A DNA stretch of 20,000 bases, from assembly GCA_002005505.1 (NCBI GenBank), contig KV908565.1, forward strand, positions 65,001 through 85,000. Reading direction: 5' to 3'. A program made the position numbers and the translations under genes. Positions within the stretch are counted from its first letter, which is position 1. Each line of letters begins with the position of its first letter. This document shows, one piece after another, positions 9,201 through 16,100 of this stretch. The notes under the pieces are model-generated. The model searched no databases. It worked only from the letters and a program-made list of their open reading frames with translations, and was not told where the DNA came from. This DNA comes from Botryococcus braunii (taxonomy: Eukaryota; Chlorophyta; Trebouxiophyceae).

Positions 9201-9772
9201 AGCTCCCCAACATTGTGGTCCAAGAGGATGAACGCGTTGTTTCTGAGACTTGTAGCCAGATCCATCATTCTGTAGAGGTAGACCTTGAGTGTCTCCCCTG
9301 TCTTGATGCCCTGCTCCATTTCCTTGTACCACTCAAGGTTGATGTCTTGGTTGCTCCCTCCAGTGTGACTGTTCTTCACCCACGTGATGAAGTCGAACGC
9401 TGCTTTGTGGCATGAGATCTGAGAATGCCAGATGACTGGAACTGACTGGATCAGCCACTGCTTGATGGCTGAGTTCTCCACCGACCCTGGCATTGGCCTC
9501 TCCAAAGCCGCTCTGACCCCCTTGGTGTTTGCGCACGCCTCCAAGCCTTCATACCAAAATTCAAAATTGCGCCCTCCATCATCAAGCATGACAGTCATCT
9601 TTGGATTAGAGGTATTGGGGATGTAGGCTGCCTTGTCAATCTCCACCTTTGGTTCTGCAGTGGCTGATTGTGTCCCGGTCATAGACTGCCCTGGAGTGGC
9701 CCCACTGACTTCTCCAGGTTGAGACATTGCTGTTTCACTGCTACTTTCCTTTTCTTTGCCCCTTTTTGTCAT
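5951..9772 (-). CDS. Element B ORF1: Gag-protease-integrase polyprotein, 1273 residues
   Basis: It starts at an ATG at 9772, about 390 bp after the 5' LTR. Gag spans roughly 50-230, followed by an Ala/Gly-rich linker, a CCHC knuckle at 311-324 (C-HF-C-KAKG-H-FMTD-C), a protease with D430-S-G-A, a GAG-pre-integrase His/Cys cluster at about 570-620 and an integrase core with D646, D709 and E745 (35 residues between the second Asp and the Glu, a canonical DD35E). Residues about 755-811 come from a 163-bp mobile insertion plus its 5-bp duplication; it is in frame with no stop but sits about ten residues after the catalytic Glu, so integrase function is doubtful. Beyond about residue 1165 the frame overlaps ORF2 and the C-terminal sequence is probably not conserved protein. 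Unlike A, the frame does not meet a stop at the ORF2 junction but runs on to 5951. Confidence 0.93.
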   Translation of the reverse strand: MTKRGKEKESSSETAMSQPGEVSGATPGQSMTGTQSATAEPKVEIDKAAYIPNTSNPKMTVMLDDGGRNFEFWYEGLEACANTKGVRAALERPMPGSVENSAIKQWLIQSVPVIWHSQISCHKAAFDFITWVKNSHTGGSNQDINLEWYKEMEQGIKTGETLKVYLYRMMDLATSLRNNAFILLDHNVGELMVKGLPPVLRLESLEVMATDKPPLELIQRILRAAASRGYKDPPAEGTPQAMAAAAVAGPSGGVAGASSSAGAAPGVGAVAGVGAALPANEQPPAGPSATTFGGRGRGPGRARRPREELTCHFCKAKGHFMTDCGPLRQLQGLHQNMQAASVGPAAYWGQGGPQSSPQAWWDHGSGRGGPPSSASSLGPPSAYNYPTSQHTFPGWHLPPPPPPSGEAMFISLNVLAPTSHGASSTSWLIDSGASVHIVTDLSLLHNPVMHGQPLPLHLATSDAKGGIIASGSVCLVNARHEVFWLHNVQCVPSAHTNLISVTGAIQDGASFLTDTAGGYTAMKRPEGWCGDITRARGLFFWEFVSPVRGQQVGCRHIDHMAEASHLRIGHVCSERSLWHAGLGHPGASSMQRFSKEDLVTGINISLAPCSECPKHCESCIQGKHSRPPFPVSSRPAHNPLDRVHVDTVGPISPPAITGERYWVTVVDESSHQVASLPVKSKDCIPKAVIDLLRFWQTQRGTVVKCVRTDRGSEFLNQQFKEFCAQQGTKMESSAPYTPQQNGVAERMNRTLKERTVKLSELFAPMKVPVWPERHTVCASAKPKEATPSLMYRLASDGANPGGVCLPRATRTRTLLVHAAADPSLWKEALETATLLYNVGPTSGRSLTPMELFFGVKPDVSVLRTFGCVAHVHIPSGQRSVFGPKTIPGMFTGYCPQSKAYRVYVGNGVWKESRDVSFIEHLRGAERVGLSKVQPGSVYDSRISPPLGSENLATPQAILSAAPPTFWDEEDDHGVETLSTGAPGTSGLCAGDQSGDGTIAAHDQGTPTSLDSTVGTPEPSQHSWSVLEHMQNLARGGVETQSQVEKMQKVQEGLRMQGKSQIPLPPGTTLTREQRYVQRVARREHSDIPLHAPDPGQAILSEPNMVGLPDMQGQVETVEAMFGADVRDESSGLDMPAVGEAGAQSQSLASHAYGVQADIVGAAQASLGSVPSVSPGERESSCSPLHCGRCENVRVLHMSPVVKERERDLRRNQIIPAVLPSPSIRYIMYLILATREREREKGTAPVRLTALLHHSIRYRVYLLSGWEKFTCPQT
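5990..6010. repeat. Near-palindrome of the AAGGTACA motif, element B copy 1
   Basis: AAGGTACA (5990-5997) and TGTACCTT (6001-6008) are inverted around CTC. It is the counterpart of the A palindrome at 3392-3414 and lies in the ORF1/ORF2 overlap. Confidence 0.75.
6084..6106. repeat. Near-perfect palindrome of ATAAGGTACAT, element B copy 2
   Basis: Eleven-base arms (ATAAGGTACAT / ATGTACCTTAT) flank a single T. It is the counterpart of the A palindrome at 3296-3318. The same core ATAAGGTAC occurs twice in every LTR of both elements. Confidence 0.85.
7341..7345. repeat. Target-site duplication GTTCG, left copy
   Basis: GTTCG flanks the 163-bp TG...CA insertion on its left and recurs at 7509-7513. 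The homologous site in element A (around 2061-2070) has one similar copy and no insertion. Confidence 0.9.
7346..7508. mobile_element. 163-bp TGTA...TACA insertion in B integrase (solo-LTR-like)
   Basis: Alignment of integrase from A and B shows that only B has extra sequence here. It begins TGTAGCGCGC, ends AACTTTACA, and is flanked by GTTCG on both sides. TG...CA ends plus a 5-bp duplication are the hallmark of an LTR-element integration, and 163 bp with no internal region fits a solo LTR of a small (TRIM/SMART-type) element. It includes a hairpin with arms GTGTGGC/GCCACAC. It is not similar to the LTRs of A or B. The net gain of 168 bp equals 56 codons, and the ORF1 frame stays open. Other possibilities are a short DNA element with weak terminal repeats. 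Confidence 0.82.
7509..7513. repeat. Target-site duplication GTTCG, right copy
   Basis: Pairs with 7341-7345 around the 163-bp insertion. Confidence 0.9.
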
Positions 9773-10148
9773 ACTATTGTCACTTCACCAGCCAAACTTA
9801 CTCATAAACTTCTGGAATGCAGCAATACCCTACAATTCCCTCCATGTCATGGAAATTTACCAGCCAGTCTTGCACAGTAGTAGCAGATATGTTCCCCTCA
9901 GAAGTTTGCGCCGGAGTCCGGCCCGACTCACTCAGTGCTTCTAGACAACGTCTATGAATGATAAAGCACAGCTAAAACTTCAATTATGAATTTCCCAGAA
10001 AGGTAAACTGTGAGTAAGATAATGGTCCTGGTACACTCGAGTTCCCTTGCGCCGCTGCGCCATGCTCGAGCTCCATTGTTGACGCTTACGTCTGACCCAT
10101 CCGTAGACGACCTTCACTCCTGCTTTTACTTGGCTCAGCTGGAAGGGC
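9773..10148 (-). other. 5' leader of element B
   Basis: This is the 376-bp untranslated stretch between the primer-binding site and the ORF1 ATG (minus strand). It contains a short perfect inverted repeat CCGGA-G-TCCGG near 9912-9922 and a CTCGAG pair near 10036 and 10066. A packaging or dimerisation element would be expected in this region, but I cannot assign one. No gene is visible in it. Confidence 0.6.
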
Positions 10149-10162
10149 GTGGGCCCATAACC
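10149..10162 (-). promoter_or_regulatory. Primer-binding site of element B, complementary to the initiator tRNA-Met anticodon arm
   Basis: Directly after the 5' LTR the minus strand reads GGTTATGGGCCCAC. This is complementary to the anticodon stem-loop of eukaryotic initiator tRNA-Met (GGGCCCAUAACC, anticodon CAU), not to its 3' CCA end. It is the half-tRNA priming mode known from Drosophila copia. A usual TGG-starting site for a full-length tRNA is absent at the LTR boundary. Confidence 0.85.
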
Positions 10163-10179
10163 TGTGAAAGGTTATGGGC
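10153..10179. other. U5/PBS inverted repeat across the LTR boundary of B
   Basis: GCCCATAACC (10153-10162, in the PBS) and GGTTATGGGC (10170-10179, in the LTR) are perfect 10-bp arms separated by TGTGAAA. The end of the LTR therefore carries the same sequence as the primer tRNA. The 3' LTR of element A ends likewise with GCCCATAACC (12568-12577). Confidence 0.88.
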
Positions 10180-10856
10180 AATCGGCTTTCCCTGTACAAA
10201 GCAGACAGGTCGTCAATAGACGAAGTTACTCCAGCTACAGTCCGTACGACTGTCTGCTGAGTGCCACACACAACTGTCGGACAAGACTAGCATCTGGTGA
10301 TGCCCAGCATCTTTCACAACCAGTTCCGTTACATCATTATCTTGTACACAAGCACCGATCAAGCAATCACTAGATAAGGCTCTAGACGGCTACGTTCAAG
10401 TACATGCCTATACTCCCTGAAGTCACTGTCCCTTATCTGTTTGAGTGACTACAGGGTACACTAAGCTTGTTCACTCTCACAATAGCAACAATGATACAAC
10501 ACACACTGCCGCACCGTACCTGTACAAAGCAGACAGGTCGTCAATAGACGAAGTTACTCCAGCTTCAGTCCGTACGACTGTCTGCTGAGTGCCACACACA
10601 ACTGTCGGACAAGACTAGCATCTGGTGATGCCCAGCATCTTTCACAACCAGTTGGTATTCACTCCGGTGGGGCAGCCTTAAGAGTTCATCCGACAAACGT
10701 GTGATCTAGATAGGATTGTACCTTATGTTCGAAAACGTCCAGAATCTGCCGTGTCTCAAGGTACCTTATGTTCTCAATGGACCCATATCCTCATAGTGCA
10801 CACATGAAGATCACTTAAAGCACAAGGCATTCAATAATAATGTTCAGAACTCAACA
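10163..10856 (-). repeat. 5' LTR of element B (694 bp)
   Basis: Near-identical partner of 3677-4371 and, in the minus orientation, the promoter-bearing 5' LTR. It holds the two 135-bp repeats (about 10191-10325 and 10519-10653), their hairpins and GTACCTTAT motifs at 10718 and 10761. I see no convincing TATA box. Confidence 0.96.
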
Positions 10857-10861
10857 GATAG
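10857..10861. repeat. Target-site duplication GATAG, right copy
   Basis: Pairs with 3672-3676. The coding sequence of A resumes here, with base 10861 (or 3676) supplying the G of a GAT codon. Confidence 0.97.
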
Positions 10862-12195
10862 ATGTTGGGGAGGTATTTGCACCCACCAGCAGCTATGGGG
10901 CAAGGAGGGCTGTGCTGGCAGTGGCTGCCACACAGAATCTTGAGATCCACCAAGTGGATATCAAGACGGCTTTTCTCAATGGAGAGTTGGAGGAAGAGGT
11001 CTATGTGACTCAACCACCAGGATTTGAGAATGGCAACACGAGGGTTGTGTGCAAGCTCAGGAAGGCACTATACGGTCTAAAACAAGCCCCACGGGCTTGG
11101 CACAAGACCTTGACCGACAAGTTGAGCGTGATGGGGTATAGTGTGTGCAAGAGTGATGCGGGTGTATACATCAGGAGGGCCCCTGATCGCAACCTGTCCT
11201 TTATTCTTGTTTATGTTGATGATCTTCTCATAGTTGCCAGATTGGTTGCAGAGATTGAGTGGGGGAAAGAGTTGTTGAAGAAGGACTTCACCATCCATGA
11301 TTTGGGAGAGGTGAATGATTTCCTGGGGTGTCAGGTCCTACGCAATAGAGTTCAGAGCACTATTTCCATGAGTTGCACTCCCAAGATTGATGCTCTTGTG
11401 GAAAAATTTGGTGTTGCTGATGATGGGCGTGTGGTTGATACCCCCATGTCCAAGGACTTCGTGGCTAGCAGCAGACCCGAGTCCTCAGATGGTTTATCAC
11501 ATGGGGCAGGTACCCCACTGCCACCTGGTCATCGGTACTGTGAGTTGATTGGATCGTTGCTATATATTGCCAATACGACCCGGCCTGACATTTCTCAGGC
11601 TGTTGGAGTGTTGTCAAGGTATAGAATGACACCCACTACCTCACACTGGAATGAGGCCATTCGAGTGCTGAAGTACTTGAGAGATACGAGAGAATTAGCT
11701 CTCACTCTGGGTGGAAAGGGGCCTGAGCTAGAAGGCTATGTTGATGCCGACTATGCTAGGGACCTGGACCACAGGTATTCCACCACTGGCTATGTTCTAT
11801 CAGTCTATGGTAGTGCCGTGGTTTGGGGAAGCAAGAAGCAGAGCTCAGTTGCTACCTCAACTGTGCAAGCCGAGTTTATGGCAGCCGGCCATATTGTGAA
11901 GGAAGCCAACTGGCTTAGGGGCTTCTTGGAAGAGATTGGAGCTGCACCTTGGAGAGTCAAAATTTTCTGTGACAACCAAGGATGCATTTCCAATTTACGG
12001 AACCCCCTTTATTCCAAATTCACAAAGCATGTTGCAGTAAGCTTCCACTATGCTAGGGAAGCTATGGCACTCGGGCAGGTAGATATCATCTATGTAGAAT
12101 CTGCTCGAAATGTGGCTGACATTATGACCAAGCCACTTGCTAAGCCCGTGTTTGTTGGTCATCGTGATTCACTAGGTTTGAGAAGATACACATAA
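10862..12195 (+). pseudogene. Element A ORF2, 3' part: reverse transcriptase-RNase H
   Basis: Continues the frame of 3151-3676 after the insertion of B. It encodes most of the RVT_2 reverse transcriptase, including the YVDD active site near 11207-11218, and a complete Copia RNase H (D in YVDADYA near 11740, E in QAEF, D in FCDNQ, D in ADIMTKP near 12120), ending with TAA at 12193-12195. The frame is intact, with no internal stop or shift, so A was probably coding-competent here when B arrived. It differs from the matching part of B at only about eleven residues. The ATG at 10840 belongs to the LTR of B, so it is not a real start. Confidence 0.92.
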
Positions 12196-12206
12196 AGCAT
12201 GCAGGC

Positions 12207-12215
12207 AAGGGGAAG
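12207..12215 (+). other. Polypurine tract of element A
   Basis: AAGGGGAAG directly precedes the TGTTGAG start of the 3' LTR; it is identical to the tract of B. Confidence 0.92.
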
Positions 12216-12584
12216 TGTTGAGTTGTGAACATACATTATAGAATGCCTTGTGCTTTAGATGATCTTCAAATGTACATTATTAGGATACGGGTCCACTATC
12301 CACATAAGGTACCTCAAGACACGTTCGGAGGAGGTCTATTTCGAACATAAGGTACAATCTGATTTAGATTACGCGTTAGTGTGAAAGGACTATTAAAGCT
12401 GCGATCACCGCATAGTCGAGCAACTGGTTTGGAAAGATACTGGGCACATAAGGATGCCAGTCTTGTTCATGCAGTTGCATGTGTCTAAAGAGCAGACAGT
12501 CGTCAAGGACTGTAGCTGGAGAGGCACGAACTTACGACCTGTCTGCTTGCTTACAGGATACGCCACTGCCCATAACCTTTTACA
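12216..12584 (+). repeat. 3' LTR of element A (369 bp)
   Basis: It starts TGTTGAGTT right after the polypurine tract and ends CATAACCTTTTACA, matching the ends of the LTR of B (TGTTGAGTT...CATAACCTTTCACA). It shares with B the two ATAAGGTAC motifs (12304 and 12347), the hairpin arms at 12491-12503/12534-12547 and the GCCCATAACC end, but is otherwise clearly diverged and lacks the 329-bp extra segment. The exact end merges with a CA repeat. Confidence 0.9.
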
Positions 12585-12599
12585 CACACACACCCCCCC

Positions 12600-12690
<91 letters not shown>
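12585..12690. repeat. (CA)n microsatellite with C-run, abutting the LTR of A
   Basis: About 44 uninterrupted CA units (12602-12690), preceded by CACACACA and a run of C. It starts at the last bases (TACA) of the LTR of A, so either A inserted into a CA tract or the tract grew from the LTR end. Confidence 0.97.
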
Positions 12691-12691
<1 letters not shown>

Positions 12692-13106
12692 CCTTTCGTT
12701 CTTTGCTCTCCCCTCGCCTTCCCTTTTGCCTCAGTTTTTTCTGACTTCTCCCCCTCTTCATTCTCGATCTCCGTTGCAAAGTTCCAGTGGTGGCAAATAC
12801 AGTGGCACTGCCCCTTTAAACGTTCGTTGATGGTCCCTGCCTTCTGCATACCAGGATGTATGACACTTGGTCAATGGGACTGGGATAGCGTTTGCGGGTG
12901 GGCCCTAATCCTGCCCCAGTGATCCCTGCCGAGCGTTTACGGGTGATCCCTGGCAACGCCTCTGGCACAGGTGCCAGCACGTGCCACGGTGGAATCGCAC
13001 GGGAACACCAGGATCTCATCAGTCTTTGGGGTAGTTCTCGACATGGTAATGAATCGCAGCCTCGTTTTCAAAAGTGTCAAAATTCTTCGCATGTTTTAAG
13101 TAGGAA
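12691..13106 (+). other. Upstream region of the oxygenase gene (no gene seen)
   Basis: A pyrimidine-rich stretch (about 12691-12770) is followed by mixed sequence with an imperfect repeat of GCGTTTRCGGGTG at about 12889 and 12933, and a TGGCAC/GTGCCA inverted repeat with a CACGTG core near 12961-12984. An in-frame TAG at 13101-13103 lies just before the chosen ATG. Promoter function is inferred from position only, and no TATA box is evident. Confidence 0.45.
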
Positions 13107-16100
13107 ATGTCCGCAGGTTCTATATTATTGGATAGTCTGGGAGCGGTTGATCAAAAACAGGACCCAGACGGAGTTCCCGTGATTGACGGGAGCGACCTCT
13201 GCAAGAGCTTCGAAGATGGATCACTGTCTCATAACCCTATTGTGAGCCAGATACGTGACGCGTGTACTCGCTGGGGGTTTTTCCAGCTTGTGAACCATGG
13301 AATCCCTTCAGAGGGACTCATCTTACTTCAGGAGGAAGCTAAAAGGTAGTATAGAAGACCACTGTGCAATTCAGTTTAAAGCAGTGGTTTTATGAGAGTT
13401 TTCTTGAAAATCTGAATGTAATGGTGTGGGCGGACTGTTCCTATCGCCAGATCACCGGCTCGTCAGTTCGTATCAACACTGTAACTTTCGCAACCTCCTT
13501 CATCTTGTACTGTGCCACAAATGCCTTGTATGTTGGATGCCGGCTCTGTAATTGTATGAGTGAGTGTGGATATTGCGGGTGGTCCAGAGAGTTGCAAATG
13601 AGGGTTTGACGGATGTAGGACACACCACTGTCTGTATGGGAACTTTCTAACCATCAGCTAAGAGGGGTGGGACGACAGATTTTTTTCTCTGCCACTAGAG
13701 AAGAAGGTGACGTGCAAGCGAAGCGTGGATAACGCATGGGGATTTTTCAATGATGAGCTTACAAAGCAGAAGCTGGACATGATGGAGGGTTTTGACGTGG
13801 GTCACCCGCCGCGCCCCGACCTCCCTGATGATGCCCCTGAGAATAAGTATGGTGCTCCCTCTTTTATCATGCACTTGCTGAAAGATTGGCTGTGCTGCTG
13901 TGCGACAGAGCAGGTAGATGGCTACTGTGCGGCATGCAGGGCATCGATATTTTGCTTTATGTGATTCAGCATTTGAGCGTAGAGTCCAGCTGTCTATATA
14001 GGAGGCGGTCTATGTAGAGCCCAAGATGCAGTGTTCTATGTAGAACCCAAATATCTTTCTGTGTACAAAGGTAATATGTCCGACAATGTTCCCCAAGAAA
14101 TCTATGTTGCTTTCCTGCAATCCTTCCAGGGTAACGCGGTGCACAGCCCCCTTGTTTCCATTTCCAAGCTGGTGGCTGGTAATCGCTGAAAGCCTGGTCT
14201 ATCGGTCATAGGGGCCAAATCCCAGGTTCTCAGCCTCCAGGTTACTCCAGCAAGCTTGAAGCCTTTCCTCAAATGCCCTGCTCCAAAGCCCGAAGATCTG
14301 TTTCACCTTCTCAAGTGACTGGCTTTCCGCCGTCCCTGATCAAGTATCCGGTTCTGAGTCTCCTCCTCCTGCTCCTCCTCCTGCTCCTCCTCCTCCTCCT
14401 CCTCCTCCTCCTCCTCCTCCTCCTCCTCCTCCTCCTCCTCCTACTCCTCCCCCTCCTCCTCCATCCACCTATGCGTCGTTTCCCCCCCCCCTCCTCAATG
14501 GGTCTTTTGAAATGATCGTGGACCTTCTCAGATGACCATGACTCTCCCTCCTGTTCTCAAGACAAGCATGGCTTCTCTTCATGCTCGTGGTTTGGCCGTC
14601 CAGGACGTGAAGCCTTGCTGGTGCAGGACTCTGGATGGCGCCAATCGGTGGCCCTCAGGAGAGCCCGTCTTTCGAGAGACAATCGAGCAGTACTTGAAAC
14701 AGGTCGAGCAGATTGCCTTTGCATTGACAGGAGCATTTGCAGCGGGCCTGGGCCTCCAGCAAGACTCACTGAGGCAACTTTTCCAGCCCTATCATTCCGC
14801 GTTCCTTCGCCTGAATTACTATCCCCCCCCTAGTGCCCGGGAGGGCCCATTAGCTGCACAGAGGAATGAGGCGGTAGCAGGGGAGGAGCCCGAGCTTGGG
14901 ATCCATCCCCACAAAGACGCCGGGTTTCTCACAGTCATCGTGCAGGTTAGTCACATGGTCACGTGGACCCCGGTTCCCAGACACCTTTTGTCAAAAAGTC
15001 ACCTCAGCAGAGGCCTTCATGCTCGCAAGTGCCTTAAGGCACACATGCAACACTGGTCGAGTCCCCCCTCCCTTCAACCTGAACAAAATAAAAAGGGCTG
15101 AAGGGAGGATAGACCCCTGTGCTGTTTGTGGTACATGCGTGTGATGATTTGGGACACATTAACAGAGCGGGTGGCGTTCAAAAATTGGTAAAATGTGCGT
15201 TCCAGAGATGGTTATGTTGCTTCCATGCTACCAATCATTATTCTCTCATCAAGGATGAAAATTTTGGTATTGCCCAGAATCTCCTCCTTGTCTCAGGCCC
15301 TCCCTTTGTTTCCCCCATTTTTGCCCCTTCCTCCCCGGGCCCCTCCCCCTTAGACCTTCTCCGTGCGCTTTCTCCCTACCTTCCTGCCATTTCCACCCCC
15401 CCCCTCACGTTGCCCCTCCCTTGCCCTCTCTCTCGGTCCCTGCCTCTCCCAATCTCCGGCCCCCCTCCCTTACCCTGTACTTCATCCCACTGCTACACCC
15501 TGACACTTACCTGTCACATATGGTTTTCTTTCTCAACCCCCCCCCCCCCCCACCCGTCAGTCAGACTGAATGGATACTTGGCGGTTGGCAGGGGATGGTG
15601 GCCGGGCTTCAGGTATATGACACCCAGGGAGGGCAGTGGCACACCGTCGAGCCTATAGAAGACGCCTTAGTGATCAATGTGGGTGATATGGCTCAGGTAT
15701 GTGTTTATATAGCGCGCAACAAGTTCTTTCTTGGCATTTCTCTTTTGCGTCTTTGGAGGGAATGCTGCGTCCTGCTGCTCTAGGCTTTTAAACCTCTGTC
15801 TTGCTCTGAATTACATGCGTGCACGTGGTCGTCACTAACCAGGGTGGGCAGCTTCACTATTGGTCATTTGAAATTCTACGACGGACCGAACTTTGTGTTC
15901 AATAACAACTAAAACATGGCTTCAAAGTCATCATGATCTACAATTTACACACAGTCATTATATAACACTCTGTCATCACATATCATGCAACGTGCCCGTT
16001 TGGGGCATCTTCGCATCGGCATTCTCATCGTCTTTGTGCTGTTCGCTCCTGCTGCCCCTCTTGGTGGAGATCTCTTGTGTGATTCTTCAGTGCCGTGGGG

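Larger units (their letters stand above)
3677..10856 (-). mobile_element. Copia LTR retrotransposon B, complete, minus strand, nested in element A
   Basis: This is a 7180-bp element bounded by LTRs that begin TG and end CA on either strand and by GATAG duplications. In transcription order (minus strand): 5' LTR 10856-10163, primer-binding site 10162-10149, leader, ORF1 Gag-PR-IN 9772-5951, ORF2 RT-RNaseH ending at 4392, polypurine tract 4380-4372, 3' LTR 4371-3677. By eye the two LTRs differ at about five substitutions and one 1-bp indel, so the insertion is young. All catalytic motifs are present. Two things may disable it: the -1 frame step between ORF1 and ORF2, and a 163-bp insertion in integrase. 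Confidence 0.97.
1..12584 (+). mobile_element. Copia LTR retrotransposon A, 5' end outside window, split by element B (3677-10856)
   Basis: The order gag, zinc knuckle, protease, GAG-pre-integrase, integrase, RT, RNase H, polypurine tract, LTR is the Ty1/Copia order (integrase before RT). The 5' LTR, leader and about 70 Gag N-terminal residues lie upstream of the window, judged by alignment with the complete element B. Internal sequence is 1-3676 plus 10862-12215, and the 3' LTR is 12216-12584. The element is interrupted inside RT by B, so it can no longer make an intact RT in cis. Its own target duplication cannot be checked because the 5' end is missing. Confidence 0.93.

Noticed and set aside
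10840..10861. ATG at 10840 as start of an independent RT protein
   Set aside because: The first residues come from the end of the LTR of B; the true coding sequence of A continues from 3676 after the target duplication.
1..12584. Endogenous retrovirus with an envelope gene
   Set aside because: Integrase precedes RT, RVT_2-type RT is present, and there is no frame between RNase H and the LTR, so this is Copia without env.
12454..12922. Frames with long His-Thr or Val-Cys repeats
   Set aside because: They are direct translations of the CA microsatellite.
13107..13349. Exon 1 read through to TAG as a complete short protein
   Set aside because: The TAG lies in the intron; splicing at 13345 joins to 13679 and continues the dioxygenase fold without a gap.
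14273..14515. Poly-leucine reading frame
   Set aside because: Translation of the TCC microsatellite in intron 2 of the oxygenase gene.
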